This document shows, piece by piece, positions 16,539 to 24,589 of a stretch of DNA of 64,000 bases; position 1 is the first letter of the stretch; every line of letters starts with the position of its first letter. The DNA lies in NCBI RefSeq assembly GCF_023544465.1, contig NZ_JALPVL010000008.1, forward strand, positions 186,001 through 250,000. Reading direction: 5' to 3'. Both the position numbers and the translations under genes were made by a program. The stretch is from Paractinoplanes maris. Lineage in GTDB: Bacteria; Actinomycetota; Actinomycetes; Mycobacteriales; Micromonosporaceae. Under the pieces are notes generated by a model that was not told the DNA's origin, did no database searches, and saw only the letters and a list, made by a program, of their open reading frames with translations.

Positions 16539-17363
16539 TCACTTCTGGAGCAGCTCGGCCAGGGTTGTGGCCGGGTGACCGGTCAGCTCGGGAACGGCCG
16601 TGCTGACCGCGGCGAGCTCGCCCGCCGCGATCGCCGTGTAGGTGCTGACCCAGGCGTCGACCTGCCAGCGCGGCGCGTCGTAGGAGGCCCGCGACTCGTA
16701 CGCCTCGGAAAGGGACTCGTCGTGGTAGCGCACCTCCCGGCCGGTGGAGGCGCTGATCGTCGCCGCCACCTCGGTCATGCTCAGCGCCGCCGGCCCGGTC
16801 AAGTCATAGGTCCGCCCCGCGTGGGCCGCCGGATCACGCAACACGGCCACCGCCACGTCGGCGATGTCGTCCTGGGCCACCACGGCGGCTCGCCCGTCAC
16901 CGGCCGGCCCGCGGATGACCCCGTCCTCGCCCACCAGGAACGGCAGGAAATCCGCGTACAGGTTGTCCCGCAGGAACGTGAACCCCAGCCCACTGCGCCG
17001 AATGTGCTCCTCGGTCGCCCAGTGGTCCCGCGCCAACGTGAACGTGGCCTCCGGCGCCGCCCCCATGAACGACGTGTAGACCAACTGCCGCACCCCCGCC
17101 CGCGCCGCCGCATCCACGAAGCTCTTGTGCTCGCCCACCCGGTCCGGAGTCTCAGCGGCCGACACCATGAAGACGGTCTCCGCCCCCGCCAGCGCCCGCC
17201 GCACCGAGTCCCCATCCCGATACTCAGCCACGGCCACCTCAGCCCCAGCGATCCCGGGCGCCCGCGCGGCATCCCGCACCACCAGCCGCAGCGCCCCGCC
17301 CAGCTTCCGAGCCACCCGCCCACCAAGGCGCCCACTGGCACCCGTCACCACGATCAAACCCAT
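16539..17363 (-). CDS. NmrA-like NAD(P)-binding oxidoreductase (QorB-like SDR)
   Basis: A 274-residue atypical short-chain dehydrogenase. It opens with LIVVTGASGRLGGRVARKL (glycine motif) and LVVRD, the basic residue favouring NADPH. Later segments include VFMVSAAE, RQLVYTSFMGA, LGFTFLRDNLYADFLPFL and a C-terminal substrate-binding region. The pattern matches NmrA/QorB proteins, which act as NADPH-dependent quinone reductases or redox sensors. The ATG at 17363 has AGGGGG directly upstream and gives the canonical start; the longer frame upstream is low-complexity. It is 24 bases before the MarR gene, so quinone or electrophile defence under MarR control is a reasonable inference. Confidence 0.83.
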   Translation of the reverse strand: MGLIVVTGASGRLGGRVARKLGGALRLVVRDAARAPGIAGAEVAVAEYRDGDSVRRALAGAETVFMVSAAETPDRVGEHKSFVDAAARAGVRQLVYTSFMGAAPEATFTLARDHWATEEHIRRSGLGFTFLRDNLYADFLPFLVGEDGVIRGPAGDGRAAVVAQDDIADVAVAVLRDPAAHAGRTYDLTGPAALSMTEVAATISASTGREVRYHDESLSEAYESRASYDAPRWQVDAWVSTYTAIAAGELAAVSTAVPELTGHPATTLAELLQK

Positions 17364-17779
17364 CCCCCTTTTGTACGCCGCCACGCCGCCCCCCACCTCG
17401 CAGACACCCTCACCGCCGGTGCCGTACCGGCCGTGCCGTGCCGTGCCGCCGCGCCGACTGTGCCGCGCCGCCACGCAACCGTGCCGCGCCGCCCGCCGTC
17501 AACCGCGCCCTGTCGCCCGCCGCCGACCGCGCCACGTGGGCCGCCGACGACCGCGGCTCGCTGCTCGTCGGCGACGGATGCGGGGGTGAATCCGAACGAA
17601 ATCGGCCATTTGGCGGATCTTCGTGCGCGGAAGGTCGACGCGGCGCTGTTCGGGCACGGTGTGGCCCGGAATCCGATTTGTTGGACTCGACCCTCCAAGG
17701 CCAGGTGGGCGGTATGCCTTCCGCGACGCAGCGGGCGCGACTCGGGCGGACCGGCCATCGGCACGATCGAAGGAACGAG
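17364..17779. other. Intergenic, CCGTG/CCGCGCC-rich low-complexity stretch
   Basis: No convincing gene. Bases about 17415-17530 are dense in CCGTGCCG and CCGCGCCG words, with alternating CCG-rich tracts that create spurious frames on both strands. The second half returns to ordinary composition and must contain the promoter of the secreted repeat protein; I cannot place its -35 and -10 boxes with confidence. Confidence 0.5.
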
Positions 17780-18379
17780 ATGAGCGCTTTTCTCCGGCAG
17801 GGATCAAGGACGCGACACGTCGCCTTGGCTACGGTTTGTCTGGTGGGCGGCGGGCTGACCGGGCTGTCCCCAGCGGCCGCGGCGCCCCGGACGACGATTC
17901 CCGGGAGCGGCACCTACTTGGTCGGCAAGGATTTTCAGGCCGGCGTCTACCGTTCGGTCGGCAACGACTCGTGCTACTGGCAGCGGGCCACCGACGCCAC
18001 CGGTGCCACGAGCAGCATCATCGCCAACGACATCGGCGGCGGTCAGCGGCTCGTCTACGTCAGGCCCACCGACAAGGTCTTCAAGAGCAGCAGCTGCAAG
18101 CAGTGGATCAGGGTGACCCCGGCCGCGATGACCGTCAAGTCGACCCGGACGACGATCCCCGGCAACGGTGTCTATTTCGTCGGCTCCGACTTCGTCCCCG
18201 GCACCTACCGCTCGTCGGGCAACAAGGAGTACTGCTACTGGGAGCGGTCGCGCTCGGCCGACGGTGCCTCCAGCAACATCATTGCCAACGAGATCTCGGA
18301 GGGTCAGCTGGTTGTGACCATCACCGCGGGCGGCGTCTTCAAGAGCAGCAGCTGCACCACCTGGACCAAGATCGGCTGA
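17780..18379 (+). CDS. Secreted protein with two ~80-residue repeats
   Basis: A 199-residue exported protein. The signal peptide spans about residues 1-33 (hydrophobic LATVCLVGGGLTGL, cleavage near AAA). Two homologous modules follow, each starting TTIPG(S/N)G(T/V)Y and containing GxYRS, CYW, a SSIIANDI-like strand and a closing FKSSSCxxW. Each module has a cysteine pair (CYW and SSC) that could form one disulfide. Similar modules occur in many actinobacterial secreted and lipoproteins; their ligand is unknown to me. The ATG has AAGGAACG upstream. The gene stands alone, converging on the two-component regulator gene with a 4-base gap between stops. Confidence 0.82.
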   Translation: MSAFLRQGSRTRHVALATVCLVGGGLTGLSPAAAAPRTTIPGSGTYLVGKDFQAGVYRSVGNDSCYWQRATDATGATSSIIANDIGGGQRLVYVRPTDKVFKSSSCKQWIRVTPAAMTVKSTRTTIPGNGVYFVGSDFVPGTYRSSGNKEYCYWERSRSADGASSNIIANEISEGQLVVTITAGGVFKSSSCTTWTKIG

Positions 18380-18383
18380 CCGG

Positions 18384-19028
18384 TCACATGCCCAGGTAGT
18401 GCAGGACGGCCAGGATCCGGCGGCTGTAACCGGTGGCGCCGGCCAGGCCGAGCTTGTCGAAGATGGCGTTGATGTGTTTCTCGACGGCGCTCTGCGAAAC
18501 GTGCAGGCGGTCGGCGATGGCGGCGTTCGTGTAGCCCTCGGCCATGGTGCGCAGCACGTCGGTCTCGCGGGGAGTGAGGCGGCTCAGGGGATCGCTGCGG
18601 GTGGTGGCGGACATCAACTGCCGGACGACCTCGGGGTCGAGCGCGGTGGAGCCGGCGGCCACCCGGTCGAGGGCGTCGAGGAAGTCCTCGACCTGGGCGA
18701 CCCGGTCCTTCAGGACGTAACCGATGCCCTCCGAGCGATCGGCCAGCAACTGGGCGGCGTACCGCTTCTCGACGTACTGCGAGAGAACCAGCACAGCCGG
18801 GCCGGGCCACCGTCGGCGGATCTCCAGGGCCGCCCGCAGTCCGTCGTCGGTGTTGGTGGGCGGCATCCGGACGTCGGTCACCACCACGTCGGGCTGGTGG
18901 GCGCCGACCGCCTCGATCAGCTGGTCGGCGTCGGCCACGGCCGCGACCACGTCGTGCCCCTCGTCGGACAGCAACCGCGCCAGCCCCTCGCGCAGCAGCG
19001 TCGAGTCCTCGGCCAGGACTATTCGCAC
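18384..19028 (-). CDS. NarL/LuxR-type response regulator
   Basis: A 214-residue two-domain response regulator. The receiver has the acidic pocket ED near residue 8, phosphoacceptor Asp in DVVVTDVRMPP, the switch Ser (VLVLSQY) and Lys (YVLKDR). A LuxR-type helix-turn-helix follows (LTPRETDVLRTMAEGYTNAAIADRLHVSQSAVEKHINAIFDKL). The GTG at 19028 overlaps the last 10 bases of the kinase gene, a tight two-component pairing. The partner kinase is the repeat-tailed protein upstream. Targets are unknown; the DedA gene in the same operon hints at an envelope stress role. Confidence 0.92.
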   Translation of the reverse strand: MRIVLAEDSTLLREGLARLLSDEGHDVVAAVADADQLIEAVGAHQPDVVVTDVRMPPTNTDDGLRAALEIRRRWPGPAVLVLSQYVEKRYAAQLLADRSEGIGYVLKDRVAQVEDFLDALDRVAAGSTALDPEVVRQLMSATTRSDPLSRLTPRETDVLRTMAEGYTNAAIADRLHVSQSAVEKHINAIFDKLGLAGATGYSRRILAVLHYLGM

Positions 19029-20521
19029 GGCAGGCCGACCTGGATCATGGTGCCGGCCCCGGGCGGACTGTCCAAGGCGAACCGGCCGTCGAGCGCGGCC
19101 ACCCGGCGGGCCAGGCCCTGCAGACCGCTGCCGTACGGGTCGGCGCCGCCCTGACCGTCGTCGCGGAGCCGCATCTCGACCTCGGTGCCGCGTCGGGTGA
19201 TGTCGATGTGGATGACCGTAGCGCCGGAGTGTTTGGCGGCATTGGTGATGGCCTCGCACGCCACGAAGTAGAGCGCCGTCTCGACCGGCGGCGGCGGGCG
19301 CTCGGTCAGCCGGTAGTCGATGCGGACCGGTACGGCGGACCGGTGGGCGACCATGCTGAGCGCATCGTCGAGGGTGCCGTGGTCGAGCGCGGATGGGTAG
19401 ACCCGCCAGGCCACCTCGCGCAGCTCGTCGAGCGCGCGCGTCGCGTCGCCGTGGGCCTGGGTGAGCAGCCGGGCCGCCTGGTCGGGGTCGCGGCTGCGGC
19501 GGGCCCGGCCGAGCAGCAGACCCAGTGAGACGAGGCGCTGCTGCAGGCCGTCGTGCAGGTCGCGTTCGATGCGACGGCGTTCCGCGTCGACGGCCGACAT
19601 CACCCCGGCGCGGGTCGTGGTGAGCTCGGAGATGCGTTGCTCGAGCTCCTCGCGGCGGCCCGGCTCGAGCAGGTTGCGGGCCAGCCACCGGTCGAGTTCC
19701 AGCACGCTGCCGATGGCTTGGATGTTCAGCGCGAGCAGCAAGCCGCCGATGACCACCTGCAGGAGTGCCTCACCCGCGCTCATCCGCCCGGCGACGAGGG
19801 CCCGCGTCACGATCCCGGCCAGCACCAGCCCGACCACGAGCAGCCCCGACGTGACCGCCCCGAGAACGGCCGGGGCCAGCCGCGCGCCGAGATATCCGAA
19901 TACCCGCGGCCCCCGCACCCGCACCGGCGGAAGCCGCAGCCGCCGCCGCTCCCACGCGACGAGCCCCTGAGCGGCCTCCAGCACAACGGCCCGGCCCCGC
20001 GTCGGCCACACCAGACCCGCAAGCACCAGGAAGACCGCCTCGGCCGCACCGCTCAAAGCCCCGAACGCCACCACCGCCGGCGGCCGCCCCACACGCACCA
20101 GCGCCCGATGCGCCCGGCTCCCGACAACAGGAGACGCGGGCCCAGGAGTCGCGGGCCCGGGAGTGGCGGGCCCAGCAGTGGCGATCCCGGGAGTAGCGAT
20201 CCCCGGAGTAGCGATCTCGGGAGTGGCGGGCCCGGGAGTGACGATCCCGGGAGTGGCGATCGTGGGAGTCGCGGGCCCAGGAGTGGCGACCCCTGGAGTC
20301 GCGGGTCCTGGAGTCGCGGGCCCTGGAGTCGCGGGCCCTGGAGTGGCGACCCCTGGAGTCGCGGGCCCAGGCGTCGCAGGCCCTGGAGTCGCGGGCCCAG
20401 GACTCGCAGGCGCAGGAGTCGCGGGCCCTGGAGTCGCGGGCGCAGGAGTCGCGGGCCCACAAGCCGCCGGCCTGGAACCCGCCGGCACGGGACCAGCCGG
20501 CGCTGAGTCGCGAGAAAGCAT
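19019..20521 (-). CDS. HisKA_3 sensor histidine kinase with long pentapeptide N-tail
   Basis: A 500-residue NarX/DesK-class kinase. Residues 22-131 are 22 consecutive five-residue units, mostly GPATP with GVATP and GIATP variants. Three hydrophobic segments follow (about residues 149-175, 215-243 and 250-275). The dimerisation/phosphoacceptor helix reads ERRRIERDLHDGLQQR, and the ATPase domain has AITNAAKHSGA, DDGQGG and GLQGLARR. The Pro-Ala-Thr tail precedes the first membrane helix, so it is probably outside the membrane or a flexible spacer; no signal peptide is visible. The start at 20521 is the first ATG after the DedA stop, 5 bases away. Alternatively the start lies downstream of the repeats, at a residue I cannot identify. 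It forms an operon with DedA and the response regulator. Confidence 0.85.
   Translation of the reverse strand: MLSRDSAPAGPVPAGSRPAACGPATPAPATPGPATPAPASPGPATPGPATPGPATPGVATPGPATPGPATPGPATPGVATPGPATPTIATPGIVTPGPATPEIATPGIATPGIATAGPATPGPATPGPASPVVGSRAHRALVRVGRPPAVVAFGALSGAAEAVFLVLAGLVWPTRGRAVVLEAAQGLVAWERRRLRLPPVRVRGPRVFGYLGARLAPAVLGAVTSGLLVVGLVLAGIVTRALVAGRMSAGEALLQVVIGGLLLALNIQAIGSVLELDRWLARNLLEPGRREELEQRISELTTTRAGVMSAVDAERRRIERDLHDGLQQRLVSLGLLLGRARRSRDPDQAARLLTQAHGDATRALDELREVAWRVYPSALDHGTLDDALSMVAHRSAVPVRIDYRLTERPPPPVETALYFVACEAITNAAKHSGATVIHIDITRRGTEVEMRLRDDGQGGADPYGSGLQGLARRVAALDGRFALDSPPGAGTMIQVGLPCE
20129..20458. repeat. 15-bp tandem repeat encoding (GPATP)n in the kinase
   Basis: About 22 in-frame units with a 15-base period. 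The consensus on the plus strand is close to GGAGTCGCGGGCCCT, with many third-position changes and blocks of GATCCC or GACCCC variants. Both strands remain open through the array. The period is a multiple of three, so copy-number change would keep the kinase in frame. Confidence 0.92.
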
Positions 20522-20526
20522 CCCGG

Positions 20527-21159
20527 TCACCGTACGCGGTGGCGGCGAACCAGGCGGACGGCGACGAAGGCGGCCACAGCGACCACGCAGACGGCGATGA
20601 CCAGTTTCTGGAACGTGGCGGCGTAGGCCTCGACCTCGTGCCAGTTGGCGCCCAGGTAATAGCCGGACAGGACGAACACGCTGTTCCAGATCAGGCTGCC
20701 GACCGTGGTGCAGAGCAGGAACACCGGCAGCGACATGCGCTCCACGCCGGCCGGGATCGAGATGAGGCTGCGGAAGATCGGGATCATGCGGCCCAGCAGC
20801 ACGGTCTTGGGGCCGTGGCGGTGGAACCACGCTTCGGTCCGGTCGAGGTCGCTGACCTTGATCAGCGGCAGACGGCCCGCGATCGCCCGTAAGCGGTCGC
20901 GGCCGAGCAGCACGCCCGCGTAGTAGAGAGCGACCGCCCCGACCACCGAGCCGAGCGTGGTCCAGGCGATCGCCCCGATCACGCTCATCCGGCCCTGCCC
21001 GGCGGCGAACCCGGCGAGCGGCAGGATCACCTCGCTCGGGATGGGCGGGAACAGGTTTTCCAGGGCTACGGCCAGGCCGGCTCCGGGCCCGCCGAGACGG
21101 TCCACCAGGTCGGTGACGAAGCCGGTCAGACCGCCGTCGGTCGTGGGGGTCGAGGTCAT
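20527..21159 (-). CDS. DedA family membrane protein
   Basis: A 210-residue inner-membrane protein of the DedA/SNARE-associated superfamily. The first third contains the re-entrant motif ENLFPPIPSEVILPLAGF. The middle holds the conserved GRxxPxxRxxxxxPAG signature (GRMIPIFRSLISIPAG). Four or five hydrophobic segments are seen, with a basic C-terminal tail. Family members take part in lipid (undecaprenyl phosphate or phosphatidylethanolamine) translocation and envelope homeostasis. The ATG at 21159 gives MTSTPTTDGG; the long upstream frame is spurious. It heads an operon with the kinase (5-base gap) and response regulator, which suggests envelope-linked signalling. Confidence 0.88.
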   Translation of the reverse strand: MTSTPTTDGGLTGFVTDLVDRLGGPGAGLAVALENLFPPIPSEVILPLAGFAAGQGRMSVIGAIAWTTLGSVVGAVALYYAGVLLGRDRLRAIAGRLPLIKVSDLDRTEAWFHRHGPKTVLLGRMIPIFRSLISIPAGVERMSLPVFLLCTTVGSLIWNSVFVLSGYYLGANWHEVEAYAATFQKLVIAVCVVAVAAFVAVRLVRRHRVR

Positions 21160-21242
21160 GGCGAAAACGCTAGGGATCGGCGACCGGCCGCACCATGCAG
21201 CCGACCGCCGATCTGTCCTGCGGAAAACCGCAGGGGAGCGGA

Positions 21243-22154
21243 TCAGGAGGAGTGCGGGCAGGTGTCGCGGTAGTCGGAGATCGACGTGCTGACCCGCGGG
21301 GCGGGGCAGAGGAACTGGTCGTAGCGCACGTCGTTGTCGACGAAACGCTTCAGCCACGAGATCGAGTACTGCGCGATCGTCGTGTTGCTGCTGTTGGGGG
21401 CGAAGTGCGAGGCGTTGTTGAGTTCCAGGTACGCCTTGTCCAGCGACGACGGCAGGCTGTTGTAGAACGGGATCGAGTGTGACGAGACCGGGGCCACCGA
21501 GTCGCTCTCGGCGCCGATCACCAGGGTCGGGGTCTGGACCTCGGGCCACGTCTTGTCGGTGTTCCACGGGGTCAGCGGCACCGCGGCCTGCAGGCTGGGA
21601 CGGCTCTTGGCGGCCTCCAGCGTGCCGCCGCCGCCCATCGAGTGCCCCACCACGGCCAGGCGGGTGGCGTCGATCCGGGTGCGGACGGTGCTGCGCTGGG
21701 TCAAGTAGTCGAGCGCGGCCAGGAGCTGACGGCCGCGGCTGGCCGGCTGGTCCGAGCGGGTCAGGGTGTCGATGTTGAAGACCACGAAGCCCTGCGAGGC
21801 CAGCCGGGGCGCCAGCCAGGCCATGCTCGACTTGGAGGCGGTGTAGCCGGGGGCGATCGCCACCGCGCCGAAGGTGCCGGCGCTCGTGCTGGTCGGGTAA
21901 TAGATGTCGCCGCCGCCGAAGCCGCTGGCGGTCAGCGACGACACGCTCGTCTGGGAGACCGCGAACGAGCCGCGGGTGGCCTGGATGCTGGACAGGGTCG
22001 GCGCGGGGCCGCGCTCGAAGGGGTTGGTCGCGGCCTGGGCCGACGGCACCAGGGTGACTCCGCCGACGGCCATCGTCACCGCGGCGGCCGCGCCGACGAG
22101 GTTGCGGGCGCGCAGCAGGCGGCGGGGGCGCCGCTCGGTCTGGATGGAGGACAT
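21243..22154 (-). CDS. Secreted cutinase/polyester hydrolase (type I PETase-like)
   Basis: A 303-residue exported alpha/beta hydrolase. The signal peptide ends near AQA (residue 41), leaving a mature start [12 protein letters not shown], typical of Thermobifida cutinases. The triad is S172 (GHSMGGG), D218 (ESDSVAP) and H250 (ASHFAPN). Spacings of 46 and 32 residues match those I know for TfCut2 (S130, D176, H208). Oxyanion residues Y104 and M173 and the substrate Trp W197 are present, and C283-C299 would form the C-terminal disulfide. Such enzymes cleave cutin, triglycerides and synthetic polyesters. The Phe after the catalytic His and the single disulfide place it with type I enzymes. The ATG at 22154 has AGGAGA 6 bases upstream. 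It is divergent from the QsdR-type regulator. Confidence 0.9.
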   Translation of the reverse strand: MSSIQTERRPRRLLRARNLVGAAAAVTMAVGGVTLVPSAQAATNPFERGPAPTLSSIQATRGSFAVSQTSVSSLTASGFGGGDIYYPTSTSAGTFGAVAIAPGYTASKSSMAWLAPRLASQGFVVFNIDTLTRSDQPASRGRQLLAALDYLTQRSTVRTRIDATRLAVVGHSMGGGGTLEAAKSRPSLQAAVPLTPWNTDKTWPEVQTPTLVIGAESDSVAPVSSHSIPFYNSLPSSLDKAYLELNNASHFAPNSSNTTIAQYSISWLKRFVDNDVRYDQFLCPAPRVSTSISDYRDTCPHSS

Positions 22155-22368
22155 GGGGTCTCCTGTCATACCCGCGGGCAAGCGGGATCGGATCGTGGCG
22201 GAATCGATCCTGAGGGCCTTCCAATCCGTATTTCAAGACGAACGGAAATCGTGAGACGGCTGTCGCAGGAAGGCGTTTGACCTTCTTCGATGTCTCGGCG
22301 GCAATCCGGACAAAGGAGCGGGCAGGGTGGAGATCCGGCAAAAGCAAAGTGCACGCGGCGTCAGAGTC

Positions 22369-22397
22369 TTGCTACAGTGAGCGCCGGGTCGGATAGA
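22369..22397 (+). promoter_or_regulatory. Predicted promoter of the QsdR-type regulator
   Basis: TTGCTA (22369-22374) and GATAGA (22392-22397) are separated by 17 bases. A start point about 6 bases downstream would coincide with ATG 22403, consistent with a leaderless message; no Shine-Dalgarno sequence is seen. Confidence 0.5.
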
Positions 22398-22402
22398 CGG
22401 TG

Positions 22403-23011
22403 ATGGCGGCGAAGATGGTTGACGCAAAGGCGTCCGCGGACGGCGGCGCGACGAGTCGCCGTGTGGTCAATCGCGACCAAGTCGTGCGAGCCGGGATCGA
22501 TCACTTTCTGCAACGCTCGACACTGGACATGGAAGTGCTGGCGGGCGAAATGGCGATCAGCCGCGCCACTCTTTACCGGGTCGCCGGCAGCCACGATGAC
22601 CTGCTCGGCGACATCCTGAGCGCCCTCACCGAGGCCATGTTCGCCGAGGCCCGCGCGACCCGCACCGCGAGCGGATTCGACGGTGTGGTCGAGGTTTCCC
22701 GTTATTTCGGGGAAATGTTGCGCTCGCCGGTCCTCGAGACTTTTCTGCACCGGGACGCCGAAGCGGCATCGCGAATATTGTTCACTCCGGCCGGGGCCGT
22801 GCACGAGAGCGCGGTACGGAATCAGATCGAGATCTTTCGCGAGACCGGCCTGATCGACGAGTTGTCACCCGGCGCCGACATCCAGCATCTCGCCTTTCTC
22901 TACGTCCGCATGGTCGGGGCTTTTCTCTACGCGGAGTTCTTCACCGGCCGAAAGGCCGATTTTGATGAACTCGTGCCCGCGCTGCGCTCACTGATGAGCG
23001 CGGCTCCCTGA
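22403..23011 (+). CDS. TetR family regulator (QsdR-like)
   Basis: A 202-residue one-domain regulator. The N-terminal helix-turn-helix covers about residues 20-70 (VVRAGIDHFLQRSTLDMEVLAGEMAISRATLYRVAGSHDDLL). The C-terminal ligand-binding portion resembles QsdR regulators, some of which respond to gamma-lactones. Only the HTH is certain. Start choice: a TTGCTA/GATAGA promoter ends 5 bases before ATG 22403; GTG 22400 and ATG 22415 are alternatives. The gene is divergent from the polyester hydrolase, which makes that gene a candidate target. Its last 24 bases overlap the convergent tryptophan dioxygenase gene. Confidence 0.85.
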   Translation: MAAKMVDAKASADGGATSRRVVNRDQVVRAGIDHFLQRSTLDMEVLAGEMAISRATLYRVAGSHDDLLGDILSALTEAMFAEARATRTASGFDGVVEVSRYFGEMLRSPVLETFLHRDAEAASRILFTPAGAVHESAVRNQIEIFRETGLIDELSPGADIQHLAFLYVRMVGAFLYAEFFTGRKADFDELVPALRSLMSAAP

Positions 23012-23863
23012 CCCCGGAGTTCCCATCTCGGTGCGGACGGCGTAGAGCTCGGGGAAGAAGGTCAGGTCGAGCGCCTTCTTGAGGAAGTCGACCCCGCTCG
23101 ACCCGCCGGTGCCGCGCTTGAAGCCGATCGTCCGCTCGACCGTCTTGAGGTGCCGGAACCGCCAGAGCTGGAAGTTCTCCTCGATGTCGACCAGCTCCTC
23201 GCAGGCCTCGTAGGCCTCCCAGAACTGCTCGGGATCGCGGTAGATGCGGACGAAGACCGGCACCAGATCCTCGTGGTAGCGCCACGGCAGGGTCACGTCC
23301 CGTTGCAGCAGCTCGACCGGCACGTCGTGGCCGTGGCGGTGCAGGTAACGCAGGAACTCGTCGTAGACGCTGGGTGTCGCGAGCGCCTCGGTCAGCATCT
23401 CGCGGGCCGCCTGGTCGTCGTCGAACAGCGCCAGCATCCGCTTGTCCTTGTTGCCGAGCAGGAACTCGACCGCACGGTACTGGTACGACTGGAAGCCCGA
23501 CGACGTGCCGAGGAAGCTGCGGAACTCGGCATACTCGCTCGGGGTGAGGGTGGCCAGCACCGACCACTGCTCGGTCAGCGTCCGCTGGATGTGCTTGACC
23601 CGGGCCAGCCCCTTGAGCGCCGGGCGCAGGTCGTCCTTGGCGATCCGCCGGGTCACCTCGCGCAGCTCGTGCAGCACGAGCTTGAGCCACAGCTCCGAGG
23701 TCTGGTGCTGGAGGATGAAGAGCAGCTCGTCGTGGTGCTCGGGCACGCTGACCGGGTGCTGCGAGCTGAGCAGCTCGTCGAGGTGCAGATATCGGCCGTA
23801 CGAGAGGTTGACCGTGAAATCGCGGACGACGGAGTCCTCGATCGGGCGCTGGTCGGAAGTCAC
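22988..23863 (-). CDS. kynA: Tryptophan 2,3-dioxygenase
   Basis: A 291-residue haem enzyme that opens the indole ring of L-tryptophan to N-formylkynurenine. Recognisable blocks are NLSYGRYLHLDELLSSQ, HHDELLFILQHQTSELWLKL, the SGFQSYQYR haem/substrate region, YLHRHGHDVP, and the C-terminal FKRGTGGSSGVDFLKKAL loop that closes over tryptophan. Length matches the bacterial family. The start is GTG at 23863 with GGAGGG upstream. No formamidase or kynureninase gene is in the window, so the rest of the pathway, or a natural-product use of kynurenine, lies elsewhere. It follows the YchJ gene by 45 bases on the same strand. Confidence 0.95.
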   Translation of the reverse strand: MTSDQRPIEDSVVRDFTVNLSYGRYLHLDELLSSQHPVSVPEHHDELLFILQHQTSELWLKLVLHELREVTRRIAKDDLRPALKGLARVKHIQRTLTEQWSVLATLTPSEYAEFRSFLGTSSGFQSYQYRAVEFLLGNKDKRMLALFDDDQAAREMLTEALATPSVYDEFLRYLHRHGHDVPVELLQRDVTLPWRYHEDLVPVFVRIYRDPEQFWEAYEACEELVDIEENFQLWRFRHLKTVERTIGFKRGTGGSSGVDFLKKALDLTFFPELYAVRTEMGTPGSGSRAHQ

Positions 23864-23908
23864 GTCGGAGCCCTCCTCGGTTCGTCACCTGAAGGGAATC
23901 ACACCAGC

Positions 23909-24313
23909 TCAGACGTTGGCCAACGATCCGTTGGCCAGGATCGGGCCCCAGTACGCCCACCGGCCGTCATGCCGGACGAAACGACTCCGCTCGATCATGT
24001 CGCCGGCCTTGCCGTGATCCTTGTAGTGCGCGCGGAACTCGACGATCCCCTCGGTGTCGAACAGGCCGCCGCCGCTGGCCTCCAGGATGTCGAGGCCGGT
24101 CCAGCGCAGGCGCGAGTCGGGCTCGATGCGGGCGGGCCGGGTCTTCGGGTGCCACGACGACAGCACGTACGCGTCGTCGTCGAGCGCGAAGGCGGAATAC
24201 CGCGAGCGCATCAACGCCTCGGCGGTGGCCGGCGGGTTGCCCAGGTGGGCCGGCTCGCAGCACTCCGCGTAGGGCAGCCCGCGGCCACAGGGACAAAGCT
24301 TCGTCTGCGCCAT
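23909..24313 (-). CDS. YchJ family SEC-C motif protein
   Basis: A 134-residue UPF0225/YchJ protein. The N-terminal zinc-binding SEC-C motif reads CPCGRGLPYAECC. It is followed by ALMRSRYSAFALDDDAYVLSSWHPKTRP, diagnostic of YchJ. The remaining NTF2-like domain (LDILEASGGG...VEFRAHYKDHG...ERSRFVRHDGRWAYWG) is complete. The function of YchJ is not established; the zinc motif resembles that of SecA and suggests a protein-binding role. It is probably the first gene of a two-gene unit with tryptophan dioxygenase. Confidence 0.9.
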   Translation of the reverse strand: MAQTKLCPCGRGLPYAECCEPAHLGNPPATAEALMRSRYSAFALDDDAYVLSSWHPKTRPARIEPDSRLRWTGLDILEASGGGLFDTEGIVEFRAHYKDHGKAGDMIERSRFVRHDGRWAYWGPILANGSLANV

Positions 24314-24509
24314 GCCGCTATTCTCTCAGCCGCCCGGCACCGCACACTCGGGTCCGCCGCTTTTGCGGCCACGGGCGTTATGGAACCGTGGCGTAAGTCG
24401 ATGTCCGGTCCTTCATCGCGGTGAGCGACGACTTACTCGCTTCAGTCCGGCCGGGCCGACACGGTGAGCGATATTCCGACCACGCAAGATCAAGCGGCGG
24501 TCAAAAAAC

Positions 24510-24583
24510 TTGCAGCCGTCGGCCAAAGATTCGGGCAGACCTGCAAACCGCCGTTCGGAAATTGCAGTGATCTGCCCTAGGAT
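24510..24583 (+). promoter_or_regulatory. Putative LacI-type operator half-sites and -10 box
   Basis: Three copies of the same hexamer precede the LacI gene: TTGCAG (24510-24515), its complement CTGCAA (24541-24546) and TTGCAG again (24562-24567). TAGGAT (24578-24583) sits 6 bases before the ATG and may be the -10 box of a leaderless transcript. The repeats could be the regulator's own binding sites; the spacing is irregular. Confidence 0.4.
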
Positions 24584-24589
24584 TGCCGC

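Noticed and set aside
17364-17779. Arg/Pro/Ala-rich frames before the secreted repeat protein
   Set aside because: They arise from CCGTG/CCGCGCC low-complexity tracts open on both strands.
20129-20458. Possible CRISPR-like array
   Set aside because: The 15-bp units are contiguous with no unique spacers and are in frame with the kinase.
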